Source of the DNA: Sinotaia quadrata
Taxonomy: Eukaryota > Mollusca > Gastropoda > Architaenioglossa > Viviparidae
Direction: 5' to 3'
DNA length: 64,000 nucleotides
Assembly: GCA_028829895.1 (NCBI GenBank)
Contig: CM054180.1
Location: 100,290,635 to 100,354,634 of the forward strand
Below the pieces are notes generated by a model, which was not told where the DNA came from, did not search any database, and worked only from the letters and a program-made list of their open reading frames with translations. Both the position numbers and the translations under genes were made by a program. Shown here one piece after another: positions 33,037 through 45,291 of this stretch. Within the stretch, counting starts at the first letter, position 1. Each line of letters begins with the position of its first letter.

Positions 33037-33385
33037 AACACAAGTTTATTCCAGTTTTAATTAGATTAGAAATTGTGATTATCTCATAGAGGCAATAAAT
33101 CTGTATGACTGAGGGATTTCTCAACACAAGTTTATTCCAGTTTTAATTAGATTAGAAATTGTGATTATCTCATAGAGGCAATAAATCTGTATGACTGAGG
33201 GATTTCTCAACACAAGTTTATTCCAGTTTTAATTAGATTAGAAATTGTGATTATCTCATAGAGGCAATAAATCTGTATGACTGAGGTATTTCTCAACACA
33301 AGTTTATTCCAGTTTTAATTAGATTAGAAATTGTGATTATCTCATAGAGGCAATAAATCTGTATGACTGAGGGATTTCTCAAGGC
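33037..33385. repeat. 88-bp repeat, 4 copies (unit 2)
   Basis: Four almost identical copies beginning caacacaagtttattccagt and ending ctgagggatttct. Unit 3 has one copy (about 46,996-47,083). Confidence 0.93.
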
Positions 33386-33724
33386 TCAGTTTGAATCTCT
33401 TTCTATTTGACTTAGTAGCTATCTGATTAAAGAGTTATATATAATCATGCTGAAGGCAGATACAAGTCATAAGACCCAACCGCCCTATTCCCACCACCCA
33501 AAATACCCACTTCCTCCCCAGTGTGAAATCAGTCCAGACCGGAAGCGCTTCCAATAATTAATAATAATAGACGTCATGGATCATAAGCGTGCTTAATGTT
33601 AGGTAAAATATGTGACTGGTGAATCGAATGACATGATTATTTTTCAAGGAAAGCTTATAAATAATACTGTATGTGTAATTGAACCAGAAGAAATCAATAT
33701 TTTAATAGAACATATATAATCACA

Positions 33725-33985
33725 GAAACCATCAGTACCAATATGGAAGTAAAGAATAGAAAAGAAAATAGAGTGTACTAGAAGAGAAATTAGCCAAATG
33801 ATAGCAGCGGCACAAAATAAGAGAAAACTGAAGGCAAGATTGGTCACCAAATACCACCTCAACTGCAGAAGCATTAAGACTGCAATAGAAGATGCAAAGC
33901 AAAGACTTCAAGGACTCAGTCACCGTCTGAAGAGACACTGCAAGAGGTCAGCAATTCCAACAGAACAAAATATTCCGAACTGACC
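33725..33985 (+). mobile_element. RLE-type LINE fragment, inverted part
   Basis: The + strand reads LKARLVTKYHLNCRS and then AKQRLQGLSHRLKRHCKR with EQN, typical of the conserved region ahead of the RT in these LINEs. The neighbouring fragment, which should precede it, lies on the opposite strand from 33,985 onward. Confidence 0.65.
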
Positions 33986-34420
33986 CTGTTTGTACTGTGT
34001 CTGGATTTTTATATATCTTTCAATTACATTTGCAGTGGCGTATATTAGACTGTAGGTTTCTGTGATAACTTCTGTGGGGATATGTTTTAGTACTTCATTT
34101 ACATTCTCAATTGCTCTCCTTAGACTTCTGTTGTTTGGCAACCTTCTTTGTTGGGGTACTGCCTAATGTGACTTATTTTTGTCCACGAAACATTTTATGT
34201 CTTCAAACAAGCGTTGTTCTTTTGCAGTGAAGTCGCATGAAATTTCCTCAGCATGTTTAACTGGGATTAACTGTTGTGAGGCTGTGGAATTTTCATTATC
34301 TTCAATTTCAGTGTATGGGGTTGTGGTATTTGATTGCTGCTGTTCTATCTCTTGTATTTCTAGGGCTGTAAGAAGTCTATTTTGTAGTATTGCTCTCTTC
34401 TGGTAGAGTTCATACATCCC
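33985..34420 (-). mobile_element. RLE-type LINE fragment, N-terminal part
   Basis: The - strand carries ENVNEVLKHIPTEVITE and YATANVIERY (pre-RT region of R2/R4-like LINEs), preceded by an open 84-codon segment at 34,163-34,417 that contains AKEQRLFEDIK. Broken by stops. Confidence 0.6.
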
Positions 34421-34794
34421 TTTTCTATATCCTCTTGTTGTTGGTTGGCTTTACCATGATTTGTATGTTTTCCTCTCTGGTTCATCTCCTCCGAGTTTTT
34501 TCTTGCGTTTCAGTAGCCCAATTTTCACTAGAACACCCCAAAACATCAGTGCCTAGCGCAGACCTTGTTAACCCGGGAAAGACTGATCCGGTATGGAATC
34601 AAATTTTGTTTTCTCCACCATGAATGGGATGGGAGAGCATGTAGTTTGGAGGGAGCCACTTTTCCCTCCATCGATAGTCTAGAGATGGGATTTGAAGGTG
34701 TCATCCATTCATGTTTGTCGACACAGCTCAGATTGCTTAACTTTCTGGGTGAGGTTTTTCTCCTCTAACCACTGGACTGTCGAGACACCTCGGT

Positions 34795-35870
34795 TATTAT
34801 TATTATCATCATTAGTAGTAGTAGTAGTAGTAGTATGCCTTTTTCACTTCTGTTGATTGTTGGTTGTGAGGCAAGGTCTCGGAATCTTGCCACGATTTGG
34901 GAGATCCAAGGTTTTACTGAGGATGTGAGAACTTCCTTGGGGTGCCACTTTAGTTGTGGTGTAAGTCTTTGGTTCAAAGGCAATTTATTCAGACAGCCTT
35001 CTAACTCAGATGTTATGTTCTCTACAAATACCTCGTCTGTATTTACATTCCATAGTCTTTGAATTTTTTTATCTGAGATCGTGGTATTTTGATATTTTTT
35101 CTCTTTCTCTTGTTTTTATGTTTCTATCACTTAGTACAGCGACATCAATGACTGTTGCTGTTCTGTAAGACTTACTGACAATTAAAATGTCCAGTCTTTG
35201 TGCAGGAATCACTCAATATGTTCTTATCTCGAAGTCCCGCAGTATTATGCTTTAGATTAGTATGTCTATACTGTTTCTGGGGTTTTTACCTCATATTTCT
35301 CACATAGATTACGATGTGGGAATTGTGCCACTTCATTGTGTCTTTTGGTGTATTTTGGTCTAGCCAGAAACTAACATGAAGACAGAAAATGTGCTGTTGT
35401 TTCATCCATATGTTTGTAGAGTTGTAATTGGAATCCATTGAGATGTTCATTATTTTTTATTTGTTATTTCGTGTTTAGTGCCTGATCTTGAGCAGTTTTA
35501 TGAGTGCTTCTGTTTCTGCTTTTGAACCTGCCTCGTTCAACCACCGTATGTATTGTTGATGTTTTATCAACTTGGTGCACATACTGGAATTGGAGGTATT
35601 TAGGGTCAAAGTATTTGCTAATACCTGTTTCGTTTTCTTCCATGTTTTGTGTGTGCTTGTGGAGGTTGGTATAATCCTGACGATTTATTGTTTCTATCAA
35701 TGGCTCATCTTTGTTGGTATTCCAGAGATAGCCCATAAGGACTCTAACTTCAACTTCGATGACATTGTTGATTTTATTTTGGCTGGGGGGGGGTCCTTTC
35801 TCTTCCCTTCTCCAAAATACATAGAGCCTGTCTATTTGTGCTTTTAGAGTGTAGGACTTTATTTACTGTG
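34795..35870 (-). mobile_element. RLE-type LINE fragments, 3' part (unit 2 copy)
   Basis: The + strand begins with a (TTA)n/(TAG)n tract, the reverse complement of the LINE's microsatellite tail. Reading the - strand from 35,870 downward gives RLYVFWRREEKGPP, then STIHTVVERGRFKSRNRSTHK and TAQDQALNTK (zinc-knuckle approach). Remnants of FLSSC, ARPKYTKRHNEVAQF and LCEKYEVKTPE follow, then a degraded RLE domain. Several stops. The unit 3 counterpart is split by the intact LTR element. Confidence 0.75.
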
Positions 35871-36059
35871 AGTAGTTTTGGGGGTGTTTGTGTCCAGATC
35901 ACTTATTTCATTTTTTATCCACTCTTTGATATTGCGTTTGCATTAACGGCTTGTAAATTTTCTTTACAATTTTAGCTTTGACCTGATTACTTATTCCGTT
36001 TTTATACTTTCTCCTAACTGACCTTTTGCGTTTCTGATCCTGACTTTCTCGACAATAAT

Positions 36060-36640
36060 TTTTTGACATTTCTCAAGGACAAACTGTTTACACAGAATCT
36101 TTGTTTTTCATCAGTTTTCAAAGTAGTATAATCAGCAGGTCAGAGTTTAATTATGCCATTGCGCAACATGTCTTGAATTTCGGTTTCAACAGCTGCAACT
36201 GGGGTGTGCAGCATGGTATAAGGTTCACATCATATGGGGTTTGAATCATGTAGTGTTACATTTTCTTTCTTTTAGTTCTGTGTGTCCGTTTTTGTCTATC
36301 ATCTTCGAAGTCACATAATACTTTTGTGACTTCCTGGCATTGCGTTTTCATGACTTCTGTGTCAATGCATATATCTGCATGTCTTCATTTACCTTCTCGC
36401 TGCAGTTGTGACTAGCTTCATTATAAGAATTGGGTGTCTCGGGTCATGTGTACTGTCTGCTGTTCACTTGTGAAAATTGGCTGGAAGAGCATCAGTCATG
36501 ATTGTTTCATGTTGTCCATCTATGGGAATTTCATCTTTTTTCATCATAGTGTCAGGGTGTATGGCGTTAGCGAAACAGATTCGTTTGGACGTGCAGAGAT
36601 GACATACTGTTCTGTGGTCACCACATGAGATGGGCTTGTT
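36060..36640 (-). mobile_element. Decayed gypsy-like RT/linker fragment
   Basis: Frame-broken - strand reading gives PYTMLHTPVAAVETEIQDML followed by RNGIIKL and KTDEKQRFCVN, matching the start of a Ty3/gypsy-type RT (PYPLPHA...VDYRKLN in the intact element). An upstream linker includes SHVVTTEQYVISAR. Unit 3 has a shortened copy at about 57,985-58,240 lacking some 360 bp. Confidence 0.6.
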
Positions 36641-36719
36641 AGCAGTGAACTATGATTGCTACACAAATGTATAAGGGAATCATCCTTTTTAAGAAGGCAA
36701 ATTAGTGCTTATGATGTGA

Positions 36720-38010
36720 GAAATCATATTTTTACTTACTCATTTTGAGACAGATATCTTTGTATCATAGCGTTATATCTATTGTTAACAGCTGACTAGG
36801 ATGTAACTATTTTCATCTAATTGCAATAACCATTTCTTTCACACCTCCTGTAGAGATAACTGAAAATATATCTTTGACTGACATGTAAGGGCAGAGGTCA
36901 TGAGAATTGCGCTATTAGTATTCTATTTGTTAGTTCATGACTGAAATAAATGACCATTGAAGTCACAAACATATCTGGGAAATTATACGCATGAGCGGGT
37001 TAGTTATTATCTTTAAATAGTATAGGTGTAGTTAAATTATGTAAGTCAAGTTAAAACGTAAGTTGTTATTGTAGGACTTCATTTTGTTACAGAGAGGAAG
37101 TTTATTGGCCCTACATGTTTTATTAATGAAATTGGTTTTAGACTTTGCCATTTTTAATTCCTTCTGTATAATTAATTGTGTAACACTAATGGAAGTGTTT
37201 TGTTACAGAGATGCTCTGTGTGGCGTTAGCGAGTAGCCTACCAAGGAATTTATATGTGTGTAAATGTACACATGGTAGAACGTTATTTCTTCTTTTTATA
37301 TTGTGAAACTCTAATTTCTTAAATAATCTATTTATTTTCTTATTCATGCACGATAATGAATATTAAAGTGGTGGACCATTACTATAAGTTTTAATGATGA
37401 ATTGTTTAATTATTTAGAAAGTTGATTTGATTGTTGTCATTGTGTGACAACTGATGGTGTTAACTGATAATGTTGTAATATACATGATAATGACTGATGC
37501 TTTTGATTGTAAAGTTGGATTGTAATATTACATTAATGCTTGCAATAATACAACTCCTGCAACAATAAAATGCATAAATTCACACAACAATAACTTAAAT
37601 GGAAATACAAACAATATTTTAAGAAATCGATGTGTTACCTTGTTCAATACAACAGTATGATCAGCAGCGACCCTCACATGATTCACGGAATTTCAGATGA
37701 CTAGATGCTCGCATCGGTCTGTCCTTTTCCTCGCGAATGCGGGTCTATAGCGCGATCAGAGTATTCAAAGGAATATACGAATTTATGGCGCGAATTATTA
37801 GTCATGTGATAATGCTTGGTTCGACCTACAATCGGCCATTGTCTTAAAGATTACATAACTGGAGTGAGTTCTCTCTCCCCCTTATGAATAAGGTGTGTGT
37901 ATCAGAGCATGACGATTACATCACTCTTACCAAGAACTGCATCCAAACAAGAAAAATAACGAATTTAAACGAAAGCGGGTTAAGAGGTCAAGTATGATTT
38001 GTCTTGACTC
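36720..38010. other. Unit 2 right end and unassigned DNA
   Basis: 36,640-37,550 is shared with 58,240-59,480. At 37,540-37,900 there is loose similarity to the 3' end of the Gmr1-like LTR (cttggttcgac, cattgtcttaaagattacataa). No gene supported. Confidence 0.5.
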
Positions 38011-38017
38011 TGCTACA

Positions 38018-38019
38018 GA

Positions 38020-38091
<72 letters not shown>

Positions 38092-38092
38092 T
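38018..38092. repeat. (TG)n(AG)n microsatellite
   Basis: Perfect tgtgtg run followed by gagaga run; several gtgtgagagag-gtagtcatt copies follow to about 38,300. Confidence 0.9.
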
Positions 38093-38299
38093 AGTGCATT
38101 GCAAAAAGGTAAGCATTGTGTGTGAGAGAGAGTGGTAGTCATTGTAATTAGGTAAGCCTTGCGTGTGAGAGTGGTAGTCATTTTAAAAATATAAGCCTTG
38201 TGTGTGAGAGTTGTAGTCATTTTAAAAATATAAGCGTTGTGTGTGTGTGAAAGATAGTAGACTTACATGGGTAGAAAGGTAAGCATTGTGTGAATGGGT

Positions 38300-39690
38300 A
38301 TGGTGTCTCTGATTGCTTAATGTGTGACAATATTCATATTTTAATAATTATCTCTCCACATTCGATTTCTTCACTCCTGCAATCATACACTATAGCCACG
38401 ACAGGGTCTTTGTCTTTTGAGGTCTGGGAGTGACTAAATCAAGCCCTGGGATACGTCACTAATTACCGCCTTCCCCAAGTGTTACTTGTCCAAGATAACC
38501 GGCCCTAGCTGAACTATCTCGTCAGTCTAAGTGTTACTTGTCCAAGATAACCGGCCCTAGCTGAATTATCTCATCAGTATAAGTGTCGTTCTCTTCACCC
38601 TCACATTGTCTCCCAATTCGATGACCTACCTACCCTAAGAAATGTGATTTTTAGACCATCTTTGTCATCGTTATTACATCATTGGCTGAGCCCCCACCGT
38701 CATCTACACATTTACCCCTCTATAGAAATAATGAGAGTGGATAGGTAAAATAATAACAATTTATTAAAAGAAAAGAAAACAATAATAAATCATTTTACAG
38801 ATAGAATAACAATTGAATTACACTCAAGGCGAGATTTTAGAGATTCACAGATCTCTCAAAAGCTTATCACACTAAACTTTAAATTAGGAACATTAATCAT
38901 GAGTTAAATCTCTAGAACAATTACTAGGAGATTATACAGTCAGAAAAATGAATAGTTTCAGTACGTTGCCTTGAACAATTACTAGGGCTTCAAATAAAGA
39001 AAAATATATCTACGTTACAATCACTATAAATGGATTATAAAGAAAGAATCAGAATCAGAAATTACAATAATCAAGGAACAATTACAGACATATGACACAA
39101 GCATAAGTACGCATTCACCTGATGTATTTGTGTTTGCTGTCCTCTGTCTACTGCCTGGCTGATGAAAGATGCTGGCCAAAGATTAGCACACCTGGAAAAG
39201 TCTTTCACTTCACTCTGTGCTGGAATGTTCAAAAAGTGCTTTTCTCTCAGGAACTTGTTTACACATACACAGTTCTGGCATTACACTTTGCTACTTAGTG
39301 TCCTAGGTTCTAGTTAAAAAATCAAGAAATTCTTATACCACATCAGCTGTTAAGTTCGTTGCACTTAATGCATAAGTCACTCACTAACTCTGTTAGTACA
39401 TCCATTTTGTCAGCTTCCCCACTCGGCGAAATTTACTGCTTGTCTCCCCTCTTCTGTCTTCTTGACCAATGAGGATTTTCACACAGCAGTCTGTCCGTGA
39501 TGAAGCTCTTAGACCAAGGTTAATCAGGGCCAAGGTCTCTAAGTCAAAAATAAAGCTGAAGCTCTCAATGTAGATGGACTGTATGACTGGAGATGGAATT
39601 CATAGATAGAACTTTGACTGGTGGAACCTTTGACTTCCGAAGCATTTCAGACATGTCCTATTCTGCCCTTTTTTTCAACAGGAAGTCTTA
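38300..39690. other. Intergenic between units 2 and 3, no gene supported
   Basis: Contains a 55-bp direct duplication (tgttacttgtccaagataac plus ggccctagctgaa) at about 38,470-38,580. The rest is AT-rich or unclassified and may be old LTR sequence. Confidence 0.5.
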
Positions 39691-39704
39691 AAGTTATTTT
39701 TTTA

Positions 39705-40345
39705 GTACATGTTCATAGTACTCTACTTGATTTGTTTGTAGGTCATGTTCATTGTACTCTACGTGAGAAATTTGTAGTTCATGTGCATATTATTTGCAAA
39801 TGATAAAATGTGTATTTCATGTTCATAGTACTCTAGATGATAAGTTTGTAGTTCATGTTAATACTCTACTTGTTAAGATTTTAATTCATGTTTATAGTAC
39901 TCTTTATGATACGTTAGCAGTTCGTGTTCATAGTATGCTACAGGATAAGTCTGTAGTTCATGTTCATAATACTCTACATGATACGTTTGTAATACATGTT
40001 TATATTACTCTACATGATAAATTTATAGTTCATGTTCATAGAACTATAGATGATAAGCTTTTAGTAATACGTGTTCATAGTACTCTGCATGATAGGTTTG
40101 TAGTTCGTGTTCAAAGTATTCTACGTGATTAGTTTCTAGTATATATTCATAGTACTCCATGAGATTGTTACACTTGTTCATAGTAGTCTACGTGATAAGT
40201 TTCTAGTATATATTCATAGTACTCCATAAGATTGTTGCACTTGTTCACAGTAGTCTACGTGATAAGTTTTAGTTCATGTTCATCGTACTCTATGTGATAA
40301 GTTTGTGGTTCATTTTTATATTGCTCTACGTGATAAGTTTATAGT
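39705..40345. repeat. 36-bp-type minisatellite (unit 3)
   Basis: About 17 diverged copies of tagttcatgttcatagtact followed by ctacatgataagtttg. Longer and more diverged than the unit 2 array. Confidence 0.82.
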
Positions 40346-40349
40346 ACAT

Positions 40350-42580
40350 TGTTGGTCACCCGTAAACTAATGAATAATTTATGACAACAAAACTAATTGA
40401 GGTCAACACTTCCGGTAGCTGCATGATCCCAAAGTGAAGGAACTACTCACTAAATAAAGAACATCAAAGTACATGGCTCAAACATTACAATTACGAATTT
40501 AACACAAAATGGAGACAATACGAATGACATATAGATGAATGGAAAATTAATAAGAAATTAATAATAATAGAATAGAAACAATCCAATCTTAATTTGCAAT
40601 TTCACTTACCAATTATTATCCTTTGTACCTCGGAGAGATTTTAACCTGCACTACAGCTAGTCTTCCTGTCTCCTAATATTCTCCACAAATTAAGTCTATG
40701 AATCTTTATAGTTTCTTCTAAGAATCTTTTTATTCTTTTTCACACAACTGTTTGTGTATGGTAATCAGAGTACACACATGGTACGATTGTTTTTAGTGTA
40801 GTTTTCTCACCCACACTGCCTGTTAACCTTTTTATTTTGCTACAGGCACATGGCGAGCATAACATCCTGATGTGTAGTCTGCTCTTGGCCATAATTTGCA
40901 TCATGAATGTTTGTCACAGCCCAGCTAAGAAAATTAGACTAGATTCATGGAAGGGGAGTGATGTCAACAGCAATTCCAAAACCAAATTAAATATAACAGA
41001 ACTACATGAAGGAAGAAGACAATCCTGCAAATAATAATGCAGTAATAGGTTTGCACTGAAATTGATAGTGATGATCGTGTCAAGGTCAAATCACTTTTAT
41101 TACAGTTCACTAAACTGTAAATATAGATTAAAATATACATGACATGATATTCTGCTGAACAAAAGATTTAAAGTGTAATTAGCAATTGATGTACATTTTG
41201 TTTCTTCAAAAGCAAAGAGTATGAAAGAAATAGTGTATCTGAAGTTTCCTGAATTTTTCACACTAAAGTCATCGGCTCGTTTTTAGTATTTTTTTACTTT
41301 AGGCACACATAGTTTTTATGATCGTTTACTTAGATCAGACTATTTCACTTCCTGTAGAGACGGGGCTGGTTCTGTGAGAAGTGAATTTTTCATCCATCTA
41401 TTATAATTATTACCTCTGTTGCATGATGTTGGTTTCCATTTGACCTATATTGTATCTTGGCTAAACAACAAATGGTTTAACTCTCCTTTTGAATGATTAG
41501 CTAAATGTTTATCTATCAGTTTTACCTTTTTTGCCAATATTCCTTATGCATCTAGAATCAATCCCTTTTATTATTTTACTATTTATTGAAATGAGAACGT
41601 GCAAAGTTTTATACCCTGTTCTCAGGAGAGACTGACATCAACCACACAAACACGCATTCACTTTTCGAGACCATCACTTAGTGAAAATAAGTGATGTCTA
41701 ACAATTAAACTTTGAACAATCATGAAGTAAATATTCTATTCTTCTTGCATCTCATAAACATGCTAACAATTCTAGTACAGCTGAGTTACCAGTATCACTG
41801 TAATCATGTTCTGCTTGAAGGAACCGACACAACAAAGATGGCGCTCAAGCTGGTTCATGAGGAAAATAGCGCATGACTGTTTTCTATGAGTGTGGAAGGA
41901 GACACGTGTTCATGCGACATTGTGACATTTTGACATTTTTGCAAAAGCAAGTAAAAGACTGTTGAAGCAGCATTTAATCCAGGTTATGTAAACATATTAT
42001 AATTACCTATCACTAATAACTCCATTTTTATTCTCTTATAGAAATAACTTGTGATTTGTAGTAACATATTTTTGAATTTTATTTATGATAGACTGTGTAA
42101 TTAAAATATGGGTTCATGAAAATATTGATGTCAAGTAATATATTTAATTAATTTATCGTTAAACTTATTGAACTTCTTACACATATTGATAGCTTTATGT
42201 TGGAGAAGAAAGTGGGTTGATGGGGGTTAGTTAAATATAGATTAAAGTCAGATTTGTCTTCTCCTTTAGTAAGACGTTTTCCACCAAGGAAAAATTATGT
42301 GTGACTAAAATTTGTGGAAGAAAAAAGGTTTGCAGTGCCAAAATATCCGCCAAATGAGAGAGAGGCGAGTAATGTCTGCTGGAGGATCATTAATAAAATA
42401 AATTAAGATTCTCTTCACTTGTAATTGGTTATGAAAGATTAATCAATAATAATAATCATTTCATTAACTAAGCGGCATACCTGTCACAAACCCATTTTAT
42501 TATTTTAATATTTATTGAAGTAAGACTGGGCAACGTTTTATACCCTGATCTCAGGAGAGACTGGCATACGTGTTCATATT
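40350..42580. other. Unit 3 left part, no gene supported
   Basis: Homologous to unit 2 at 40,350-40,450, 40,770-40,800 and from about 42,386. A short ORF at 40,837-41,034 starts with a hydrophobic stretch (CSLLLAIICIMNVCHS) but has no homologue in unit 2 and no known domain. A 75-bp block (gttttataccctg...tcaggagagac) occurs twice, at about 41,575-41,635 and 42,490-42,560. Confidence 0.5.
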
Positions 42581-42584
42581 TCAC

Positions 42585-42880
42585 TACATGTTAAGTTTGT
42601 AGATCATGTTAATAGCAGTCTTGTTACGTTTGTAGATCATGTTAATAGCAGTCTTGTTAAGTTTGTAAATCATGTTAATAGCAGTCTTGTTAAGTTTAAC
42701 ATAAATCATGTTAATAGCAGTCTTGTTAAGTTTGTAGATCCTGTTAATAGCAGTCTTGTTAAGTTTGTACATCATGTTAATAGCAGTCTTGTTAAGTTTG
42801 TAGATCATGTTAATAGCAGTCTTGTTAAGTTTGTACATCATGTTAACAGCAGTCTTGTTAAGTTTGTAGAACACATTTAC
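42585..42880. repeat. 33-bp minisatellite, about 9 copies (unit 3)
   Basis: Copies of gtttgtagatcatgttaata followed by gcagtcttgttaa. One copy carries a small insertion (gtttaacataaatcatg). Confidence 0.92.
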
Positions 42881-42939
42881 CAACAATACTGTAAGTGTAA
42901 TATTTCTATAAGTTCAGTGCTGGTTGTACATTCCATGAT

Positions 42940-43275
42940 GAGAAGTGAGTGAAATGACGCTTTGGAAAGAGAATAAAATGTATTCGAGAAGTGAGAATAA
43001 ATGTCGCTGAGGAGTGATAGAAAATTGCAATGAGGGTTGAGAGTGAAATGTCATTGAGAATTAAGAGTACAGTGTAAAATGTCGTTGAGAAATGAAAGTG
43101 AAGTGTTGTTGAGGTTTGAATGAGAAATGCTGTTGAAGAGTGAGAGTGAAATGTTGTTGAGGAGTGAGAGTGAAATGCTGTTGAGGAGTGATAGTGTAAT
43201 GTTGTTGAGGTATGAATGAGAAATGCTGTTGAGAAGTGATAGTGAAATGCTGTTGAGGAATGAGACAGAATTGAC
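42940..43275. repeat. gagagtgaaatg minisatellite (unit 3)
   Basis: Homologous to 29,080-29,465 and 14,490-14,930. Confidence 0.82.
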
Positions 43276-43639
43276 GGAGAGGTTTGCAATTGCAGCGACA
43301 TTTCTACTTCAATCTAAATATTTTTTATGAAAGAAAATAAACAGTGAATGAAACTAACGCCTGAACATAAATATATACTTTTTCTCATCACTTGTCTGTG
43401 TTTTCAGCTTCAAAATATAATTTTGCTTTTAAATGAGAATACAGCTGAATAAAATCCAGTAATTAAAAATATCTTTAAATAAATTCTCAAACATTTCTGA
43501 TCCTAAAAATCGAAGTACTTAAGTCTGTTTTCTCTCAAATGTACAAGTGATAAGATCATGACATAACATTTTGCATAAATAGATAAGAATGTGTGTGAGT
43601 GTGCGTGTATTGTCGCGTAATTGTATGTGTGTATGTGAT

Positions 43640-43673
<34 letters not shown>

Positions 43674-43675
43674 AG
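43640..43675. repeat. (TG)n microsatellite (unit 3)
   Basis: Short tg run of about 14 units. Confidence 0.85.
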
Positions 43676-44111
43676 TGTATGTAAGTCAAATATGCGCTGA
43701 ACAACGGAATGTTTCACATTTGATCGATTCATCTTACCGTGAGATAATTATTATTTTAACTAAGAGGTTCTGACATTGCATTTTTCTAAAATGTCAGATA
43801 TTAAATTGGATTTATACAAGTAGAACATAGGAACAGTTTGAAATAAAATGCAAAAGATAAACTAAAAAAATAAATAAACTAGTTTTAAATTATGTTCCGA
43901 TTGATTAGTTTTTATATTCTTCGTATGACATATTTGTACCTGAATTTCTTCGTATTACAAAAAATAATATCAACACGGTAAGTTATTAAATTTTTTTAAT
44001 ATTACGAATAGAATCACATGTCTACATCATTTTGGTTGTGTGTATGTGTATGTAAGATAATATGAATGTATTTACGTGTGTGTGGATGTTATGTGCGTAA
44101 AATATGGACAT

Positions 44112-44221
<110 letters not shown>

Positions 44222-44999
44222 TAGAATGAGTGAGCGTGTTTGTGTTAGCATTATGTGCGTTATAAGATAATATCTTCATGGGGGGGTGTAAAAGAGAATA
44301 TGTGTGTGTGTAATATAGCATGGGTGTTTTGACATATAAGATTTTATATTTATATATGTGTGGAAGATAACGCGTGTCTATTTGTGTGTGTGCAAAATAA
44401 TATATGTCTATGTAAGATAGTATGAGGGTATGTCTGTGTAAAACGGCATGTTCATTTTTCGAGTGTAAGATAAAATGTGTGTGTTTAAGATGGCATGCGT
44501 ATGTGAGTGTGCGCGTGATTATGTTTGTGTGTGTGTGTGTGTGTGTGCGTGCGTTTAATCTGAAATTTTCTGTAAATTAAAATTCGTCAATATCTATTCT
44601 GGAATAAAACATTTGGTTACGAGTAAAGATTACATAATAAAACATTTATTTAAAAGGACAGGAACATTGCAAAACGTACAAAGTCTAATTAGAATAATGC
44701 AATATTATTTTTAAATGAAGGTCTAATTTGAAAGATATATTATTATTTAAATTGACATTTAATAGAAAATAATAGCAAACAACAAATAGACAACTTACTA
44801 TTCAGCTAAAATAAAACGAACAATGTACTTTCTTACAATCGATAACATACGTACAGATGTAAAAAGCTCGCCCAACTAATACTCCTTTCTTGTCATGAAT
44901 AAAACTTAAAAATCTTTTAAAATATCAAATCGGGAAATTTACGTCTGCCCATATGAAATTATTTATAAACTTTACTTAGTTAATAATTTTAATTTTATG

Positions 45000-45190
45000 A
45001 CAGTAAACCTATATAAAGTAACACAGTAATGCGTTGGTTGGTGTTCTAGTCGTGATTCAGTGTAGAGACAAAACGTTTTAACCGACTACGTCATTCAGTG
45101 TCTCCTTAAGTGACGTAAGGAGTTAAGATCAGTGTTGGGAATTGAGAATTATTGCCCCTCTCATTGCTAACGTATTACGTCACAACAGTC
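45000..45190 (+). promoter_or_regulatory. Conserved promoter block of GPCR 3
   Basis: TATATAAAG at 45010-45018, gtaatgcgttggttggtg, gggaattgagaatt and TTACGTCA at 45175-45182. The internal attacgttgtcc seen in units 1 and 2 is altered here. Confidence 0.6.
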
Positions 45191-45291
45191 GAATATATCA
45201 AGGATTTATTGATAAAACGTGTTGGCTTAAAATATGTAATACGACAACTGAATGATTAGCTGATGAATCAGGAGAGCCTGCCACACTGAAC

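Larger units (their letters stand above)
25900..37610. repeat. Segmental duplication unit 2 (GPCR 2)
   Basis: Order: 36-bp array, ggtcaccacttccggtagct block, cacacatggtacgattgttt repeats, a retroelement relic, 33-bp array, gagagtgaaatg array, TG tract, GPCR 2, 3' flank, LINE and gypsy remains. Unit 3 repeats most of this from about 39,690 to 59,500. The left limit is approximate. Confidence 0.8.

Noticed and set aside
33725..33985. Twin-priming 5' inversion of a LINE
   Set aside because: The order of sense and antisense parts is the reverse of what twin priming gives, so only a generic inversion is reported.
40837..41034. 65-codon ORF with a signal-peptide-like start
   Set aside because: No homologue in the paralogous unit, no domain, and an acceptor-like sequence precedes it by chance; not enough support.
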